In this document: positions 55,788-64,000 of the stretch, piece by piece
How positions within the stretch are numbered: position 1 is the first letter of the stretch
Layout: each line of letters starts with the position of its first letter
DNA from: Neoalteromonas arenosi
GTDB taxonomy: Bacteria; Pseudomonadota; Gammaproteobacteria; Enterobacterales; Alteromonadaceae
DNA length: 64,000 nt
Assembly: GCF_030362855.1 (NCBI RefSeq)
Contig: NZ_JAUCBP010000010.1
Coordinates: forward strand, 1-64,000
Reading direction: 5' to 3'
The notes under the pieces: model-generated
What the model was told of the DNA's origin: nothing
Databases searched by the model: none
Seen by the model: only the letters and a program-made list of their open reading frames with translations
Program-made: the position numbers and the translations under genes

Positions 55788-56312
55788 ATGACTACTATAG
55801 TTTCAGTACGACGTGATAACCACGTTGTCATTGCCGGCGATGGCCAAGTATCGCTGGGCAACACCGTAATGAAGGGTAATGCCCGTAAAGTGCGCCGCCT
55901 ATATAACGACAAAGTCCTAGCGGGCTTTGCAGGTGGCACTGCAGATGCTTTCACCTTGTTCGAACGTTTTGAAAGCAAGCTAGAAATTCACCAAGGGCAT
56001 TTAACCCGTGCAGCCGTTGAGCTGGCTAAAGATTGGCGCACTGATCGCGCCTTGCGTCGACTCGAGGCGCTGCTTGCCGTGGCCGACCATACCGCATCTT
56101 TAATCATCACCGGCAATGGTGACGTGGTTCAGCCAGAAGATGATCTCATCGCGATTGGTTCTGGAGGTCCGTTTGCTCAGGCTGCTGCGACTGCTCTGCT
56201 CAACAATACTGAGCTAAGCGCGGTTGAAATTGCCCAAAAGAGCTTATCTATTGCTGGTGACATCTGTGTATTTACCAACCACAGCCAAACTGTCGAGACT
56301 TTGAGTTACTAA
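55788..56312 (+). CDS. hslV: ATP-dependent protease subunit HslV
   Basis: This 174-aa N-terminal-nucleophile peptidase forms the proteolytic core of HslVU. After removal of Met the catalytic Thr is exposed ([20 protein letters not shown], in part), with [15 protein letters not shown] and the [14 protein letters not shown] helix. AAGGAA lies 6 nt upstream. Expressed from the sigma-32 promoter together with hslU, 31 bp downstream. Confidence 0.97.
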   Translation: MTTIVSVRRDNHVVIAGDGQVSLGNTVMKGNARKVRRLYNDKVLAGFAGGTADAFTLFERFESKLEIHQGHLTRAAVELAKDWRTDRALRRLEALLAVADHTASLIITGNGDVVQPEDDLIAIGSGGPFAQAAATALLNNTELSAVEIAQKSLSIAGDICVFTNHSQTVETLSY

Positions 56313-56343
56313 ACTCAATTATCCAACACGAGAAGAATTGACT

Positions 56344-57672
56344 ATGTCTGAAATGACACCCAGAGAAATTGTCCACGAATTAGATCGCCATATCATTGGC
56401 CAACAAGACGCTAAGCGCGCTGTATCAATTGCATTGCGTAATCGCTGGCGCCGCATGCAGCTCGACCCGGAGCTGCGTCAAGAAGTAACTCCGAAGAACA
56501 TCCTTATGATTGGCCCAACGGGTGTGGGTAAAACCGAAATCGCGCGCCGTTTGGCAAAATTGGCAAATGCACCGTTTATTAAAGTTGAGGCGACAAAGTT
56601 CACTGAAGTGGGTTATGTCGGTAAAGAAGTAGAATCGATCATTCGTGACTTGGCGGATATCTCGGTGAAACTGACCAAAGAGCAGGAGATGGAGAAGGTT
56701 AAATTCCGCGCTGAAGAAGCGGCGGAAGAACGTATTCTCGACGCATTAATCCCGCCGCCAGAAAACGTATTTGGCGAAAAAGAAGAGGTCAATAATAAAT
56801 CGACCCGCCAAGCATTCCGCAAGAAGCTGCGTGAAGGTCAGTTAGACGATAAAGAAATCGATATTGATGTGGCTTTACCCCAGGTTGGTGTCGAAATTAT
56901 GGCTCCTCCAGGTATGGAAGAAATGACGAATCAGTTGCAGGGTATGTTCCAAAACTTGTCGGGTCAACAAAAGAAAAACAAGAAACTTAAGGTCAAAGAA
57001 GCCTTTAAGTTATTGGTTGAAGAAGAAGCTGCACGTTTAGTCAATCAAGAAGAGCTCAAAGAAAAAGCCCTGTTTAACGTTGAGCAAAACGGTATCGTTT
57101 TTATTGATGAGATTGACAAAATTTGTAAACGCGAAGGCACCGGCAGTGCCGATGTATCTCGCGAGGGTGTGCAACGTGATCTGTTACCACTCGTTGAAGG
57201 CTCAACGGTTTCAACCAAGCACGGCATGGTAAAAACCGACCACATATTGTTTGTTGCGTCTGGTGCTTTCCAAATGAGTAAACCGTCGGATTTAATCCCT
57301 GAGCTGCAAGGTCGTTTGCCCATTCGCGTTGAGCTATCGGCCCTTAAAGTGGAGGACTTCGTACGTATCTTGACCGAGCCTAGCGCTTCATTAACTGAGC
57401 AGTACATTGCCCTGATGAAAACCGAAGGCGTGGATGTTGAATTTGCTGAGTCAGGTATTCAGCGTATTGCTCATGCTGCATGGCAAGTGAATGAACGAAC
57501 TGAAAATATCGGTGCTCGCCGCTTACATACAGTGCTAGAGCGCTTGATGGAAGATATCTCATTTGACGCCTCAGAGCGTTCAGGCGATAAAATAGTTATC
57601 GACGAAGAGTACGTTAACAATCACCTTGAAGCTCTTGTTGAAAACGAAGATCTGAGCCGCTTTATCCTCTAA
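56344..57672 (+). CDS. hslU: ATP-dependent protease ATPase subunit HslU
   Basis: This 442-aa AAA+ unfoldase feeds substrates to HslV. It shows [21 protein letters not shown] (in part), Walker [16 protein letters not shown], Walker [12 protein letters not shown], the GYVGKEVE pore motif and the C-terminal LSRFIL that docks into HslV. The ATG at 56344 is used; a TTG two codons earlier is in frame. Its stop overlaps by 4 bp the stop of the graspetide ligase gene on the other strand. Confidence 0.97.
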   Translation: MSEMTPREIVHELDRHIIGQQDAKRAVSIALRNRWRRMQLDPELRQEVTPKNILMIGPTGVGKTEIARRLAKLANAPFIKVEATKFTEVGYVGKEVESIIRDLADISVKLTKEQEMEKVKFRAEEAAEERILDALIPPPENVFGEKEEVNNKSTRQAFRKKLREGQLDDKEIDIDVALPQVGVEIMAPPGMEEMTNQLQGMFQNLSGQQKKNKKLKVKEAFKLLVEEEAARLVNQEELKEKALFNVEQNGIVFIDEIDKICKREGTGSADVSREGVQRDLLPLVEGSTVSTKHGMVKTDHILFVASGAFQMSKPSDLIPELQGRLPIRVELSALKVEDFVRILTEPSASLTEQYIALMKTEGVDVEFAESGIQRIAHAAWQVNERTENIGARRLHTVLERLMEDISFDASERSGDKIVIDEEYVNNHLEALVENEDLSRFIL

Positions 57673-58592
57673 AGCGGACTGTAGCTCTGACTGTATGGCT
57701 GCATCAGCAATTCGGTCAGAGCTTCACTGATTGGTAAACCCGTTTCCCGCTCAACGGCAAGAAACATCGGACTTGGGTTTGCTTCTAAAAAATAGTATCT
57801 GCCATCGGCGTCACAACGCCAATCAATGGCTGTCCACTGCATGCCTAAACCACGCATTATTCGGCGAGCGAGCTTTTGTACTGACTGAGGAATAGCGATC
57901 GCCGTCACTGTGCAATTGGGATCATTGCGATAATCGAGTTGATTGCTCAAAAACTCTACACTAAAGGTCTGGCTACCAACAACATAAGTGCGAATGTTTG
58001 TACCAGTGATACAGCGTTGCAATGTTATCGGTGCTCGGGCTAACGCAGTCCTAAGATGCTCCAGCGAGCGCTTTTCGGCACCTAACCATTGGGTATGTGA
58101 GCCACCGTGCACGGGTTTAAATATCACCTGTTGATGCTGGGAAAGAAACTGCTGCGCTAAGCGGACGCAATTGCCCACGTATGTTGCCGGAATTTTTGCA
58201 CCTAATCGGTGTGCAAGATTTAACTGACGGGGCTTTACTTTGTGGCCTTCAATGGCGTTAATACCGTTGACCCAGTTGATGTGAGGCTCACTCAGTAAGG
58301 TTTTTATAGCGCTAATGCTGTCTTGTGTGGCAATCACATCGGTGGTGGTTAAGGCTGGGAAAAATCGCCAATAGACCGAGCATACATCGGCGAAACACAC
58401 TTCGTCATCTCCCATCTTCAGCCAGCCCTCACTGCTAATGGGATCCCAGCTAATGGCATGACACATAGGAAATTGGCTGGCATCAAACACTGCGACTTTG
58501 CGGTTTCGTGCTAATAGACAGCGGCTTACGTGTTGAACATGCGGGTCATTGTCTTGACCAATGATTAAGCTAACAGCGCGTCGGTTTGTCAT
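57669..58592 (-). CDS. ATP-grasp peptide ligase (graspetide/RiPP macrocyclase)
   Basis: This 307-aa RimK/MdnC-like ATP-grasp ligase probably joins Ser/Thr/Lys side chains to Asp/Glu side chains of a precursor peptide, forming omega-ester or omega-amide rings. Visible are the preATP-grasp opening ([14 protein letters not shown]), the nucleotide Lys159 in VIFKPVHGG, and the metal-binding [12 protein letters not shown] (Glu270, Asn272), wording typical of proteobacterial graspetide enzymes. The 71-aa precursor gene lies 61 bp upstream and exporter genes follow further on. Length fits MdnB/MdnC (about 320 aa). AAGGA precedes the ATG. A RimK-like or D-Ala-D-Ala ligase role is less likely in this setting. 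Confidence 0.8.
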   Translation of the reverse strand: MTNRRAVSLIIGQDNDPHVQHVSRCLLARNRKVAVFDASQFPMCHAISWDPISSEGWLKMGDDEVCFADVCSVYWRFFPALTTTDVIATQDSISAIKTLLSEPHINWVNGINAIEGHKVKPRQLNLAHRLGAKIPATYVGNCVRLAQQFLSQHQQVIFKPVHGGSHTQWLGAEKRSLEHLRTALARAPITLQRCITGTNIRTYVVGSQTFSVEFLSNQLDYRNDPNCTVTAIAIPQSVQKLARRIMRGLGMQWTAIDWRCDADGRYYFLEANPSPMFLAVERETGLPISEALTELLMQPYSQSYSPL

Positions 58593-58653
58593 TGTAATTC
58601 CTTACTTTTGACGAGCTTGGCATTCATTACCAAGCTCTGATCTTAGCGGCTGT

Positions 58654-58869
58654 TTACAGTTTGCTAGTGGGTGGCACAAAGCCACCATCTTCACCTAGCG
58701 CTTGAGTGTAGAACACGGGTGGCCCCACGATTCGATCGTTGGTTTTAATCAGTGTTGCTTTACTGGTATCGGTATGAGTTAACTTGTCATCTTGTTGACC
58801 ACCAACAACCTGTGAAGTTTGGTTGTCAGGCAGAGAATCAACGGCAGTACGTGCAAATGGATGTGGCAT
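58654..58869 (-). CDS. Graspetide precursor peptide with double-glycine leader
   Basis: This 71-aa peptide reads as a 24-residue leader and a 47-residue core. The leader starts MPHPFARTAVDSL, similar in style to the PFFARFLE recognition helix of microviridin leaders, and ends QVVGG (Gly23-Gly24), the cut site for C39 peptidases. The core contains potential ring donors (Thr31, 33, 35, 39, 43, 55, 68; Ser36, 69; Lys37, 42, 70) and acceptors (Asp27, 28, 34, 45, 61; Glu60), with a distinctive YTQALGEDGG followed by FVPPTSKL. I chose the ATG at 58869 because GGAG lies 6 nt upstream; a TTG four codons earlier is in frame. Product structure and activity are unknown. Confidence 0.7.
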   Translation of the reverse strand: MPHPFARTAVDSLPDNQTSQVVGGQQDDKLTHTDTSKATLIKTNDRIVGPPVFYTQALGEDGGFVPPTSKL

Positions 58870-58961
58870 TGTAGGCTCCAATTATTTAGTCATGGAGGAA
58901 GGTTTGAGCTGAACACTACAACTAAAAAGCGCGTGTTTAGCCTCAACTTTTCCTTGGTTAT

Positions 58962-58995
58962 CTCAACCTAAATTGAGGGTTCACACCTTGTGAAC
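58962..58995. promoter_or_regulatory. Double palindrome upstream of the precursor gene
   Basis: CTCAA-N6-TTGAG (58962-58977) and GTTCACA-N3-TGTGAAC (58979-58995) lie one base apart, about 95-125 bp before the precursor start. The second is perfect over 7-bp arms. They are candidate binding sites for the LuxR-type regulator encoded in the cluster (inference). Confidence 0.45.
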
Positions 58996-59059
58996 ATCTA
59001 TAGAATAACGTCTGAACTTATTAGAGCTACTGACTGCAAGGCGAGGACTAGGACAGGTA

Positions 59060-59317
59060 TTACTGTCTTGGCTTATTGGGTAATTGTAGCGTTTTGGGTT
59101 GATCGGCTAACCCGGTTAGGTAACTGGCTTTTAAACCAGAAACTAAGGCGATAAACCACAGCGCATTGAAGACAGTAATTGCCAGCCACAAACTTGGCGT
59201 TTGGCCGGTGATAAAAAAGTACAGCAATAAACAGACACTTCCGCCTGCGAGGGTGAAAAATGTGTAGCTAAACAGCAATAATTTAAGGTGTTTTTGGTAA
59301 TGAATGGGGTTAGGCAT
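59060..59317 (-). CDS. Small two-helix membrane protein of the graspetide cluster
   Basis: This 85-aa protein has two hydrophobic segments (about residues 11-36 and 42-66) and polar ends. No family is recognised. It lies between the regulator and the precursor gene on the same strand, and an AAGGAT precedes its ATG. A role in export, immunity or sensing is possible but not shown by the sequence. Confidence 0.6.
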   Translation of the reverse strand: MPNPIHYQKHLKLLLFSYTFFTLAGGSVCLLLYFFITGQTPSLWLAITVFNALWFIALVSGLKASYLTGLADQPKTLQLPNKPRQ

Positions 59318-59337
59318 AAATATCCTTATTTAAGACT

Positions 59338-59381
59338 AAACACCCCTGCCTTTAATCCACTTATCTCAGGCACGGGTGTTT
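59338..59381 (-). terminator. Possible attenuator between the regulator and the small membrane protein
   Basis: AAACACCC (59338-59345) and GGGTGTTT (59374-59381) are perfectly complementary, and GCCT/AGGC extend the stem after a 2-nt bulge on each arm. On the minus strand only GTTTAGTCTT follows, so read-through into the next genes is likely. Confidence 0.45.
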
Positions 59382-59395
59382 GTTGTCGGACTGCG

Positions 59396-59623
59396 CTAGA
59401 GCGCGGGTGTGGCGTCGTAGAGTGCCTTAAAATAGGCGGCCATCAAATTCGCTCGATTGCGAATATCCAGTTTTCGATAAATATTGGCGCAGTGAAATTT
59501 TACCGTTCGCTCACTGATAAACAATTCTCGGGCAATCAATTTATTGGGCAATCCCTCCATGATTTTCATTGCTACCTGAAGTTCTCTACGTGACAGCTTT
59601 TCGAGTTGTTGATGCATATTCAT
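59396..59623 (-). CDS. DNA-binding-only LuxR/GerE-type regulator
   Basis: This 75-aa protein is just a LuxR helix-turn-helix: LSRRELQVAMKIMEGLPNKLIA (in part), then ISERTVKFHCANIYRKLDIRNR (in part). No receiver or autoinducer domain is attached, as in GerE of Bacillus. AAGGA precedes the ATG. Placed between the exporter and precursor genes, it probably controls the cluster, and the double palindrome at 58962-58995 is a candidate site. Confidence 0.85.
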   Translation of the reverse strand: MNMHQQLEKLSRRELQVAMKIMEGLPNKLIARELFISERTVKFHCANIYRKLDIRNRANLMAAYFKALYDATPAL

Positions 59624-59654
59624 AGTTGTTTCCTTGGTCTTCTTCCGTTGAAGG

Positions 59655-61805
59655 TTAGTGGGAGTTACTGGTCAGGTCGTGCGCATCCACTGGATGCAGC
59701 ACACCATCGACCAATTCGTAGATCCTGTCGGCGTTGCGTAGCGTGCTTAAACGGTGCGCAGCAATTATTCGAGTGATATTCAGACGATCTAAATTCGCTT
59801 GGATGTTGGCTTCATTAGCGCCATCCAAATGGCTAGTAGCTTCGTCTAAAAATAGAATTTTGGGTTCTCGATAGAGCGCGCGGGCTAGCACTAACCGCTG
59901 TTTTTGACCGCCGCTAAAGTTGCATCCCATATCGTTAATTAAGGTTTGGTACTGCATGGCGGTTGCTTCAATTTCATTGGCGATCCCAGCTGCTTGCGCG
60001 GCTAGTTTCACCGCTGCAAAATCAACCTTGTCTGCAAAACCAGCGATATTGTCGGCGATTGAACCGCTGAGCAGCCGATCATCTTGCATGACCGCACCAA
60101 TCTGCTGGCGAAAATTACTCACATTTTGCGGTGCCTGGCCATCCATGCGCAAAAAGCCAGACGATAGCGGTATAAGGCCCATCATGCATTTCAATAACGT
60201 AGTTTTACCACAGCCACTGGCACCAATGATTGCGATTGTCTCACCTGCGTTTACATGCAGATTAATATTGTTGAGAATGAGTGGCTCTTGAGGCGCATAG
60301 CGGTAGCTCACATTTTCGAGGGTTATTTCGCCGGACAGCTCAACTAGACAGTTGCCAAGGTCTGTGGTTTTGAGCTGCGGATCCTGTTCCGTAAATACAA
60401 TGTCGGCCAGCCGATCAAAATGTAGCCCTAACATTTTAAACTCAATCCATTGCGAGATCAGGCCATCCATGGCACCAACAAAGCGAGTCTTGTAGCTGAT
60501 GAATGCGTAGACCATACCAATACTCAAGATGTTGTCCATCACCGCATGTGCGGCTAAGGAAATGAGCAAAATATTTTCCAAGCCAAACAGTAATTGATTC
60601 GCAGCGCCGAAGCCGATATTCCAGCGACTAATTTGAATTTGCTTATTCATTGAATCGGCTAGTCGATTCAGCCACTGCGACTGGCGTTGGCTTTCTTGAC
60701 CAAACAACTTAATGGTTTGGGCACCGCGTAGAGACTCCATAAAATGACTACTTTCTCTAGCGCTGGCGGCAATGGCCTCTTCGTTGAGGCGCCGAATTGG
60801 ACGAAACAGTAGCGCCCGTAACAATGCATATAAGCCGACCACACCCAACACCAAACTGGCCAGCATTGTATTGTAGGCATACATTACAACTAACGTGATG
60901 ATGGCCATTAAGCCGTCTAAGAAAACTGCAATCATGCCAGTCGTAAGCATTTGTCGAATCGTTGTCAAGGAACCAAAGCGACTGACAATGTCACCAACGT
61001 GGCGTTTACTAAAATAATTTAGTGGTAGGCGAATGAGGTGATTAAACACGTTGCTGGCCATCTGCAAACTCAAGCTATTGGACACCTGCAGCGTGACTAA
61101 CTGGCGCAATATGGACGTTCCCATCTCAATCAACAACAAGAGACTAAACCCTAAGGCTAAGACTACGAGCAAATGGGTATCACCGGTGGCAATCACTTCA
61201 TCAACGACAATTTGCATATAAAACGGACTGAGCAGGGCGAACAACTGAAGCATCAATGACAAGCTAAAAATAATGACTAAACTACGCTTCAGGCCATGCA
61301 AATGACACCAGAAATGACTGAAGCGCAACTGGTTTTTATCAGCATGTGGGATGAATTGAGGTGTAGGTGACAGCTCAAGAGCAATACCGGTAAAACAGTT
61401 ATCGACTTCTGGCCAGAATACTTTGCGCTCTCCCAGCGCCGGATCGAGTATCGTAATATGGTGTTTGTTAACCGCCGTTAAAACCACAAAATGCTTGAGT
61501 TCCCAATGTAGAATGCAAGGCGTTTCAAGCTGGCTAAGATCGTCCAAATCCAGTTTCAGTGCGCGTGACCCCAATTGCAACTGGGCGGCAATATCCATCA
61601 CTTGCTTAAGAGTGGCGCCATGGGAAGAAATCGCAAAACGCTGACGCAAACGGGTTAGATCCGTTTCGTATTTGAAGTAGCAGGCAATCATCGCTAGGCA
61701 CGCAAGTCCACATTCGGCCGCTTCTGTCTGCAAGATCAGTGGTACATGACGTCTGGTATTAAAGTGCAAACGGTCTTTAGCTAAGATATTTGTTGCAAAG
61801 CTCAT
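59655..61805 (-). CDS. C39 peptidase-containing ABC exporter
   Basis: This 716-aa bifunctional exporter removes double-glycine leaders and secretes the peptide. The N-terminal C39 domain has Cys32 (QTEAAECGLACL), His105 (KHFVVL) and Asp121 (LDPALG). A six-helix ABC region (about 170-450) and an ATPase follow, with Walker A at 528-535 (GASGCGKT), FSGGQKQRLVLARAL and LFLDEATSHLD. The ATG at 61805 overlaps the stop of the HlyD gene (ATGA) and has AAGGAG 7 nt upstream. The VVGG motif of the neighbouring precursor is the expected substrate. Confidence 0.93.
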   Translation of the reverse strand: MSFATNILAKDRLHFNTRRHVPLILQTEAAECGLACLAMIACYFKYETDLTRLRQRFAISSHGATLKQVMDIAAQLQLGSRALKLDLDDLSQLETPCILHWELKHFVVLTAVNKHHITILDPALGERKVFWPEVDNCFTGIALELSPTPQFIPHADKNQLRFSHFWCHLHGLKRSLVIIFSLSLMLQLFALLSPFYMQIVVDEVIATGDTHLLVVLALGFSLLLLIEMGTSILRQLVTLQVSNSLSLQMASNVFNHLIRLPLNYFSKRHVGDIVSRFGSLTTIRQMLTTGMIAVFLDGLMAIITLVVMYAYNTMLASLVLGVVGLYALLRALLFRPIRRLNEEAIAASARESSHFMESLRGAQTIKLFGQESQRQSQWLNRLADSMNKQIQISRWNIGFGAANQLLFGLENILLISLAAHAVMDNILSIGMVYAFISYKTRFVGAMDGLISQWIEFKMLGLHFDRLADIVFTEQDPQLKTTDLGNCLVELSGEITLENVSYRYAPQEPLILNNINLHVNAGETIAIIGASGCGKTTLLKCMMGLIPLSSGFLRMDGQAPQNVSNFRQQIGAVMQDDRLLSGSIADNIAGFADKVDFAAVKLAAQAAGIANEIEATAMQYQTLINDMGCNFSGGQKQRLVLARALYREPKILFLDEATSHLDGANEANIQANLDRLNITRIIAAHRLSTLRNADRIYELVDGVLHPVDAHDLTSNSH

Positions 61806-63073
61806 TGCCATTCTCCTTGCAGACTGCGAATGGGGCCAATTAGCCACTCCCAAAGCGTACGGCTTTCAAGTTCAATGTCGGCGCTTAACGTCATGCCTGC
61901 ATGCAGCGCAATTGGCTCATCGTTCAATTGCATCTTTGCCGTGGTTAATTCCGCAAATGCCAAATAAACCGACGCATTAACGGGTAACGGATTATCTAAA
62001 AGATCGGTCGGATTAATACTGGTTGCTGACAATGATTTCAGTTCGGCAAGATGCAAACCGTATTTCTCAAAAGGATAGGCATCGTATTTCAGTCGTATAT
62101 TACTGCCGATTTTGAGCTGACCAGCAGCACCTACAGGAACCAACAAATGCGCTTCTAGTTTTGCATTGGCCGGCAGTAAGCTGAGTATTGATTGCATTGG
62201 TTCGATACTTTGTCCTTCGCGCACTAGTAGATTAGCAACGACACCATCGCTGGTTGCAACAACTTCAAACTGTTGTAGGCCAGACAGTTCTGCACGTTGC
62301 TGCCGCAACTCGCTTAACTGTTGGAGCAACAGGGTTATTTGTATTTGAGTGTGCAACGGGCTCTCGGCAATTTTATTGTTGATAGCTTCGATGTTATTTG
62401 CGTATTGACTGTATTCTCTCGCCATTGATTGGCGCCGAAATGTTAGCTGTAACTTTTGCTCAGTTAGTGACTCAATATCATTTTCAGCGATATGGCCTGA
62501 GCGGTGTGCCGTGCTGTATCGCTCGAGCCGATTGTTTAAAAGGGTGAGCTGGTTGTCCAAATTGTGTTGCTGTTGAACAATGCTGTATTGGGCTTGATGA
62601 TGATGTTGTCTCTGGCGCTCTAGGGTCGCCATATGTGCCTGATCAAGCGCATGAGTAGCGGTAATTCGTTGTTCGATAGTGGCTAGTTGAATGTCGATTT
62701 CTGTGGCGAGAGTCGTCAGCATCGCCTGGTCGTAGCCGGTTTCACTGAATGGGCGGATAGTAGCAATAGCTTGACCGGCTACAACAAATTGACCTTCGGT
62801 CACATGCAGTGATTCAATCATGCCACGACGTTGCCCGGTGAATTGTTTAGCGATACCTGTGACTGGCATGAGCCAACCCTGAACGGTAACCTTCCGCGTG
62901 TATTCCTGAGTTATGAGCCAGACCGCGACAAGTGCGATCCACAGCAACAGCAGTGACCAACACAGGACCAAAGGCGGACTAACTCGGATCAAAACACTAC
63001 CTTGCAAGCGTTGTTGCTGAAACTGCAATGACTGGCGGCGAAATAGTGTTATCTTGTCCTTCGATTTCGTCAT
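61802..63073 (-). CDS. HlyD-family secretion adaptor
   Basis: This 423-aa periplasmic adaptor has one N-terminal helix (about 33-55), a lipoyl-like half motif (IESLHVTEGQFVVAGQAIATI, in part), a long coiled coil (about 120-255) and the second half (VVATSDGVVANLLVREGQSI, in part) before a C-terminal beta domain. It belongs to the branch that partners peptidase-containing ABC exporters, with which it overlaps by 4 bp. An outer-membrane TolC would be needed and is not in the window. First gene of the minus-strand cluster. Confidence 0.92.
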   Translation of the reverse strand: MTKSKDKITLFRRQSLQFQQQRLQGSVLIRVSPPLVLCWSLLLLWIALVAVWLITQEYTRKVTVQGWLMPVTGIAKQFTGQRRGMIESLHVTEGQFVVAGQAIATIRPFSETGYDQAMLTTLATEIDIQLATIEQRITATHALDQAHMATLERQRQHHHQAQYSIVQQQHNLDNQLTLLNNRLERYSTAHRSGHIAENDIESLTEQKLQLTFRRQSMAREYSQYANNIEAINNKIAESPLHTQIQITLLLQQLSELRQQRAELSGLQQFEVVATSDGVVANLLVREGQSIEPMQSILSLLPANAKLEAHLLVPVGAAGQLKIGSNIRLKYDAYPFEKYGLHLAELKSLSATSINPTDLLDNPLPVNASVYLAFAELTTAKMQLNDEPIALHAGMTLSADIELESRTLWEWLIGPIRSLQGEWQ

Positions 63074-63555
63074 ATTGAATGCCTGCCTGTATTGATTACC
63101 TTAACAAGTGCAAGAGCTATCCTTCCTTGGATGTAGTGGCGAGCCCTGCCTGCTCTCGTGTTTCCTTCTTGCATCGCCAAACAAGGGTTTGTCTTCCATA
63201 ACAATTGCTAGCTCCTTGACATCAATTCCCTGACATCTGTCTGCTATTCACGTTGTATGGCGATGCTCATCATGCCGCTGATCCACGTCCATCGAAACTA
63301 CCTTGGCATGTGCACAGCACTCCTTGCTGGCTGTGTCAGATTAGCCTTAACTCGATTGATAACCTATGGGCAAATAGACCAACTGTGATAGGGCTTCAAT
63401 GAGGTGTGAATATGTCTCATATGTGGCATCAATGTCCTATCTGTAAGAGGGGAGTTATTGGTTTTAATCAGGCCTTTGGGCACTGAAGTGGGTCACAGTC
63501 GGGCAATCAAACAGGATTGTGCTATACCTTAAAAACACTAATAAGAGGCCACCCT
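63074..63555. other. Intergenic region upstream of the graspetide cluster
   Basis: These 482 bp separate the divergent HlyD and DUF6379-like genes. They must hold the promoter of the exporter genes. The only reading frame with a ribosome binding site is the 24-aa one at 63412-63486. No terminator or RNA gene is evident. Confidence 0.45.
63412..63486 (+). CDS. Possible 24-aa peptide with a CxxC motif
   Basis: A tiny frame starts at an ATG with GAGG about 7 nt upstream and reads MSHMWHQCPICKRGVIGF, ending NQAFGH. The CPIC pair looks like the first knuckle of a zinc ribbon, so it may be the remnant of a longer gene. Coding potential cannot be settled at this length. Confidence 0.3.
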   Translation: MSHMWHQCPICKRGVIGFNQAFGH

Positions 63556-64000
63556 ATGTTTATTCCCAGCATCTTACTCAAACAGTTGTACACCCACGGC
63601 AGCCTAACCAAAACCGATACGGGCATTAGTTTTATGCTTAAAAACCGTCTTAAAGACGCGAAGGTTAATGAGCTTCATTGGATTAGTATTGATGGCGAGA
63701 AGGTCGCTGAAGATAAGATTAAAATTCAAACCGGACCTAACGACGTGAAAACCTTACAAGAGTTAAATAGTGGACCGGATGTCGCATTTGACCTGAAGCA
63801 GACTTATACCATTTTTGTTGAATTTGCTGCCGAAGTGAGTCATGAAAAACGCAAGATCGGTATATCTTTTAAGGCCAGTCCGTTCGGTAAGCTAAAATTC
63901 GAAGTAGAAGACGTCGTCTCTGCGGGTGATAAAAAACCGTCACATATTCCGCGCGATCCACATGATGATTATGGCGAGGCGATGATCAAAGCTCGCCAAG
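63556..64000 (+). CDS. N-terminal part of a DUF6379-like protein, probably an HMG-CoA reductase fusion (runs off the window)
   Basis: The open frame continues to the window end (148 codons visible). It begins MFIPSILLKQLYTHGSL, followed by ISFMLKNRLKDAKV and FKASPFGKLKFEVED. That wording is typical of a DUF6379 beta-sandwich domain, known as a stand-alone subunit of C-deglycosidases and as an N-terminal extension of some proteobacterial hydroxymethylglutaryl-CoA reductases. The last residues visible, IPRDPHDDYGEAMIKARQ, resemble the start of such a reductase. AAGAGG lies 7 nt before the ATG. The reductase assignment depends on sequence beyond the window. Confidence 0.55.
   Translation, partial: MFIPSILLKQLYTHGSLTKTDTGISFMLKNRLKDAKVNELHWISIDGEKVAEDKIKIQTGPNDVKTLQELNSGPDVAFDLKQTYTIFVEFAAEVSHEKRKIGISFKASPFGKLKFEVEDVVSAGDKKPSHIPRDPHDDYGEAMIKARQ

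Noticed and set aside
63257-63388. Plus-strand frame of 43 codons in the region upstream of the graspetide cluster
   Set aside because: There is no ribosome binding site and the translation shows no motif; it looks like chance, and in particular not a second precursor peptide.

Overview
The window is a dense stretch of a gammaproteobacterial chromosome of moderate GC content. The gene repertoire (MetJ, PepB, YjaG, PanP, PcnB/FolK/PanB/PanC, sigma-32, HslVU, L31, PriA) points to the Alteromonadales/Vibrionales/Enterobacterales branch. NhaD, PanP and the PdsS/PdsR/PdsO proteins suggest a marine member. These taxonomic statements are inferences from gene content. I found no rRNA, tRNA, CRISPR array or transposase.

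Layout. 0-9.5 kb: accessory genes (a DUF3291 protein whose 5' end is replaced by a REP-like repeat, a membrane LytTR regulator, a serine beta-lactamase-like hydrolase, a trans-sulfuration-type PLP enzyme, a periplasmic binding protein, a CNNM/CBS protein, and a doxX-pirin-lysR group with two strong palindromes). 10.5-15.9 kb: the two-component system and OmpA-like protein that normally accompany a proteobacterial dedicated sortase, here without sortase or target and split by nhaD. 16-21.6 kb: an ABC-2 exporter, a TrmB-like methyltransferase, a NIT-like sensor, a secreted nucleosidase and a degenerate EAL protein. 21.8-30 kb: panP facing the panC-panB-folK-pcnB-gluQ-dksA-sfsA block, so pantothenate synthesis appears to use PanP for beta-alanine. 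30-44 kb: pepB, yhgN-yjaG, rsmD, ftsY-ftsE-ftsX, two tandem EAL/HDOD genes, rpoH, purT, yiiD-dtd-pip. 44-50 kb: small envelope proteins, yigZ, yihY, metF/metJ with a MetJ operator, and malic enzyme. 50.3-52.4 kb: an AT-rich accessory patch with two poorly characterised genes and a REP-like hairpin. 52.5-57.7 kb: rpmE, priA, an FtsN-like SPOR protein and hslVU behind a near-consensus sigma-32 promoter.

The most interesting region is 57.7-63.1 kb on the minus strand. It has the architecture of a graspetide (omega-ester/amide RiPP) locus: a HlyD adaptor, a C39 peptidase-ABC exporter, a DNA-binding-only LuxR regulator, a small two-helix membrane protein, a 71-aa precursor with a double-glycine leader, and a RimK/MdnC-like ATP-grasp ligase. 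The precursor has its own 5' region with two adjacent palindromes. The window ends inside a gene whose N-terminus resembles the DUF6379 domain found in front of some bacterial HMG-CoA reductases.
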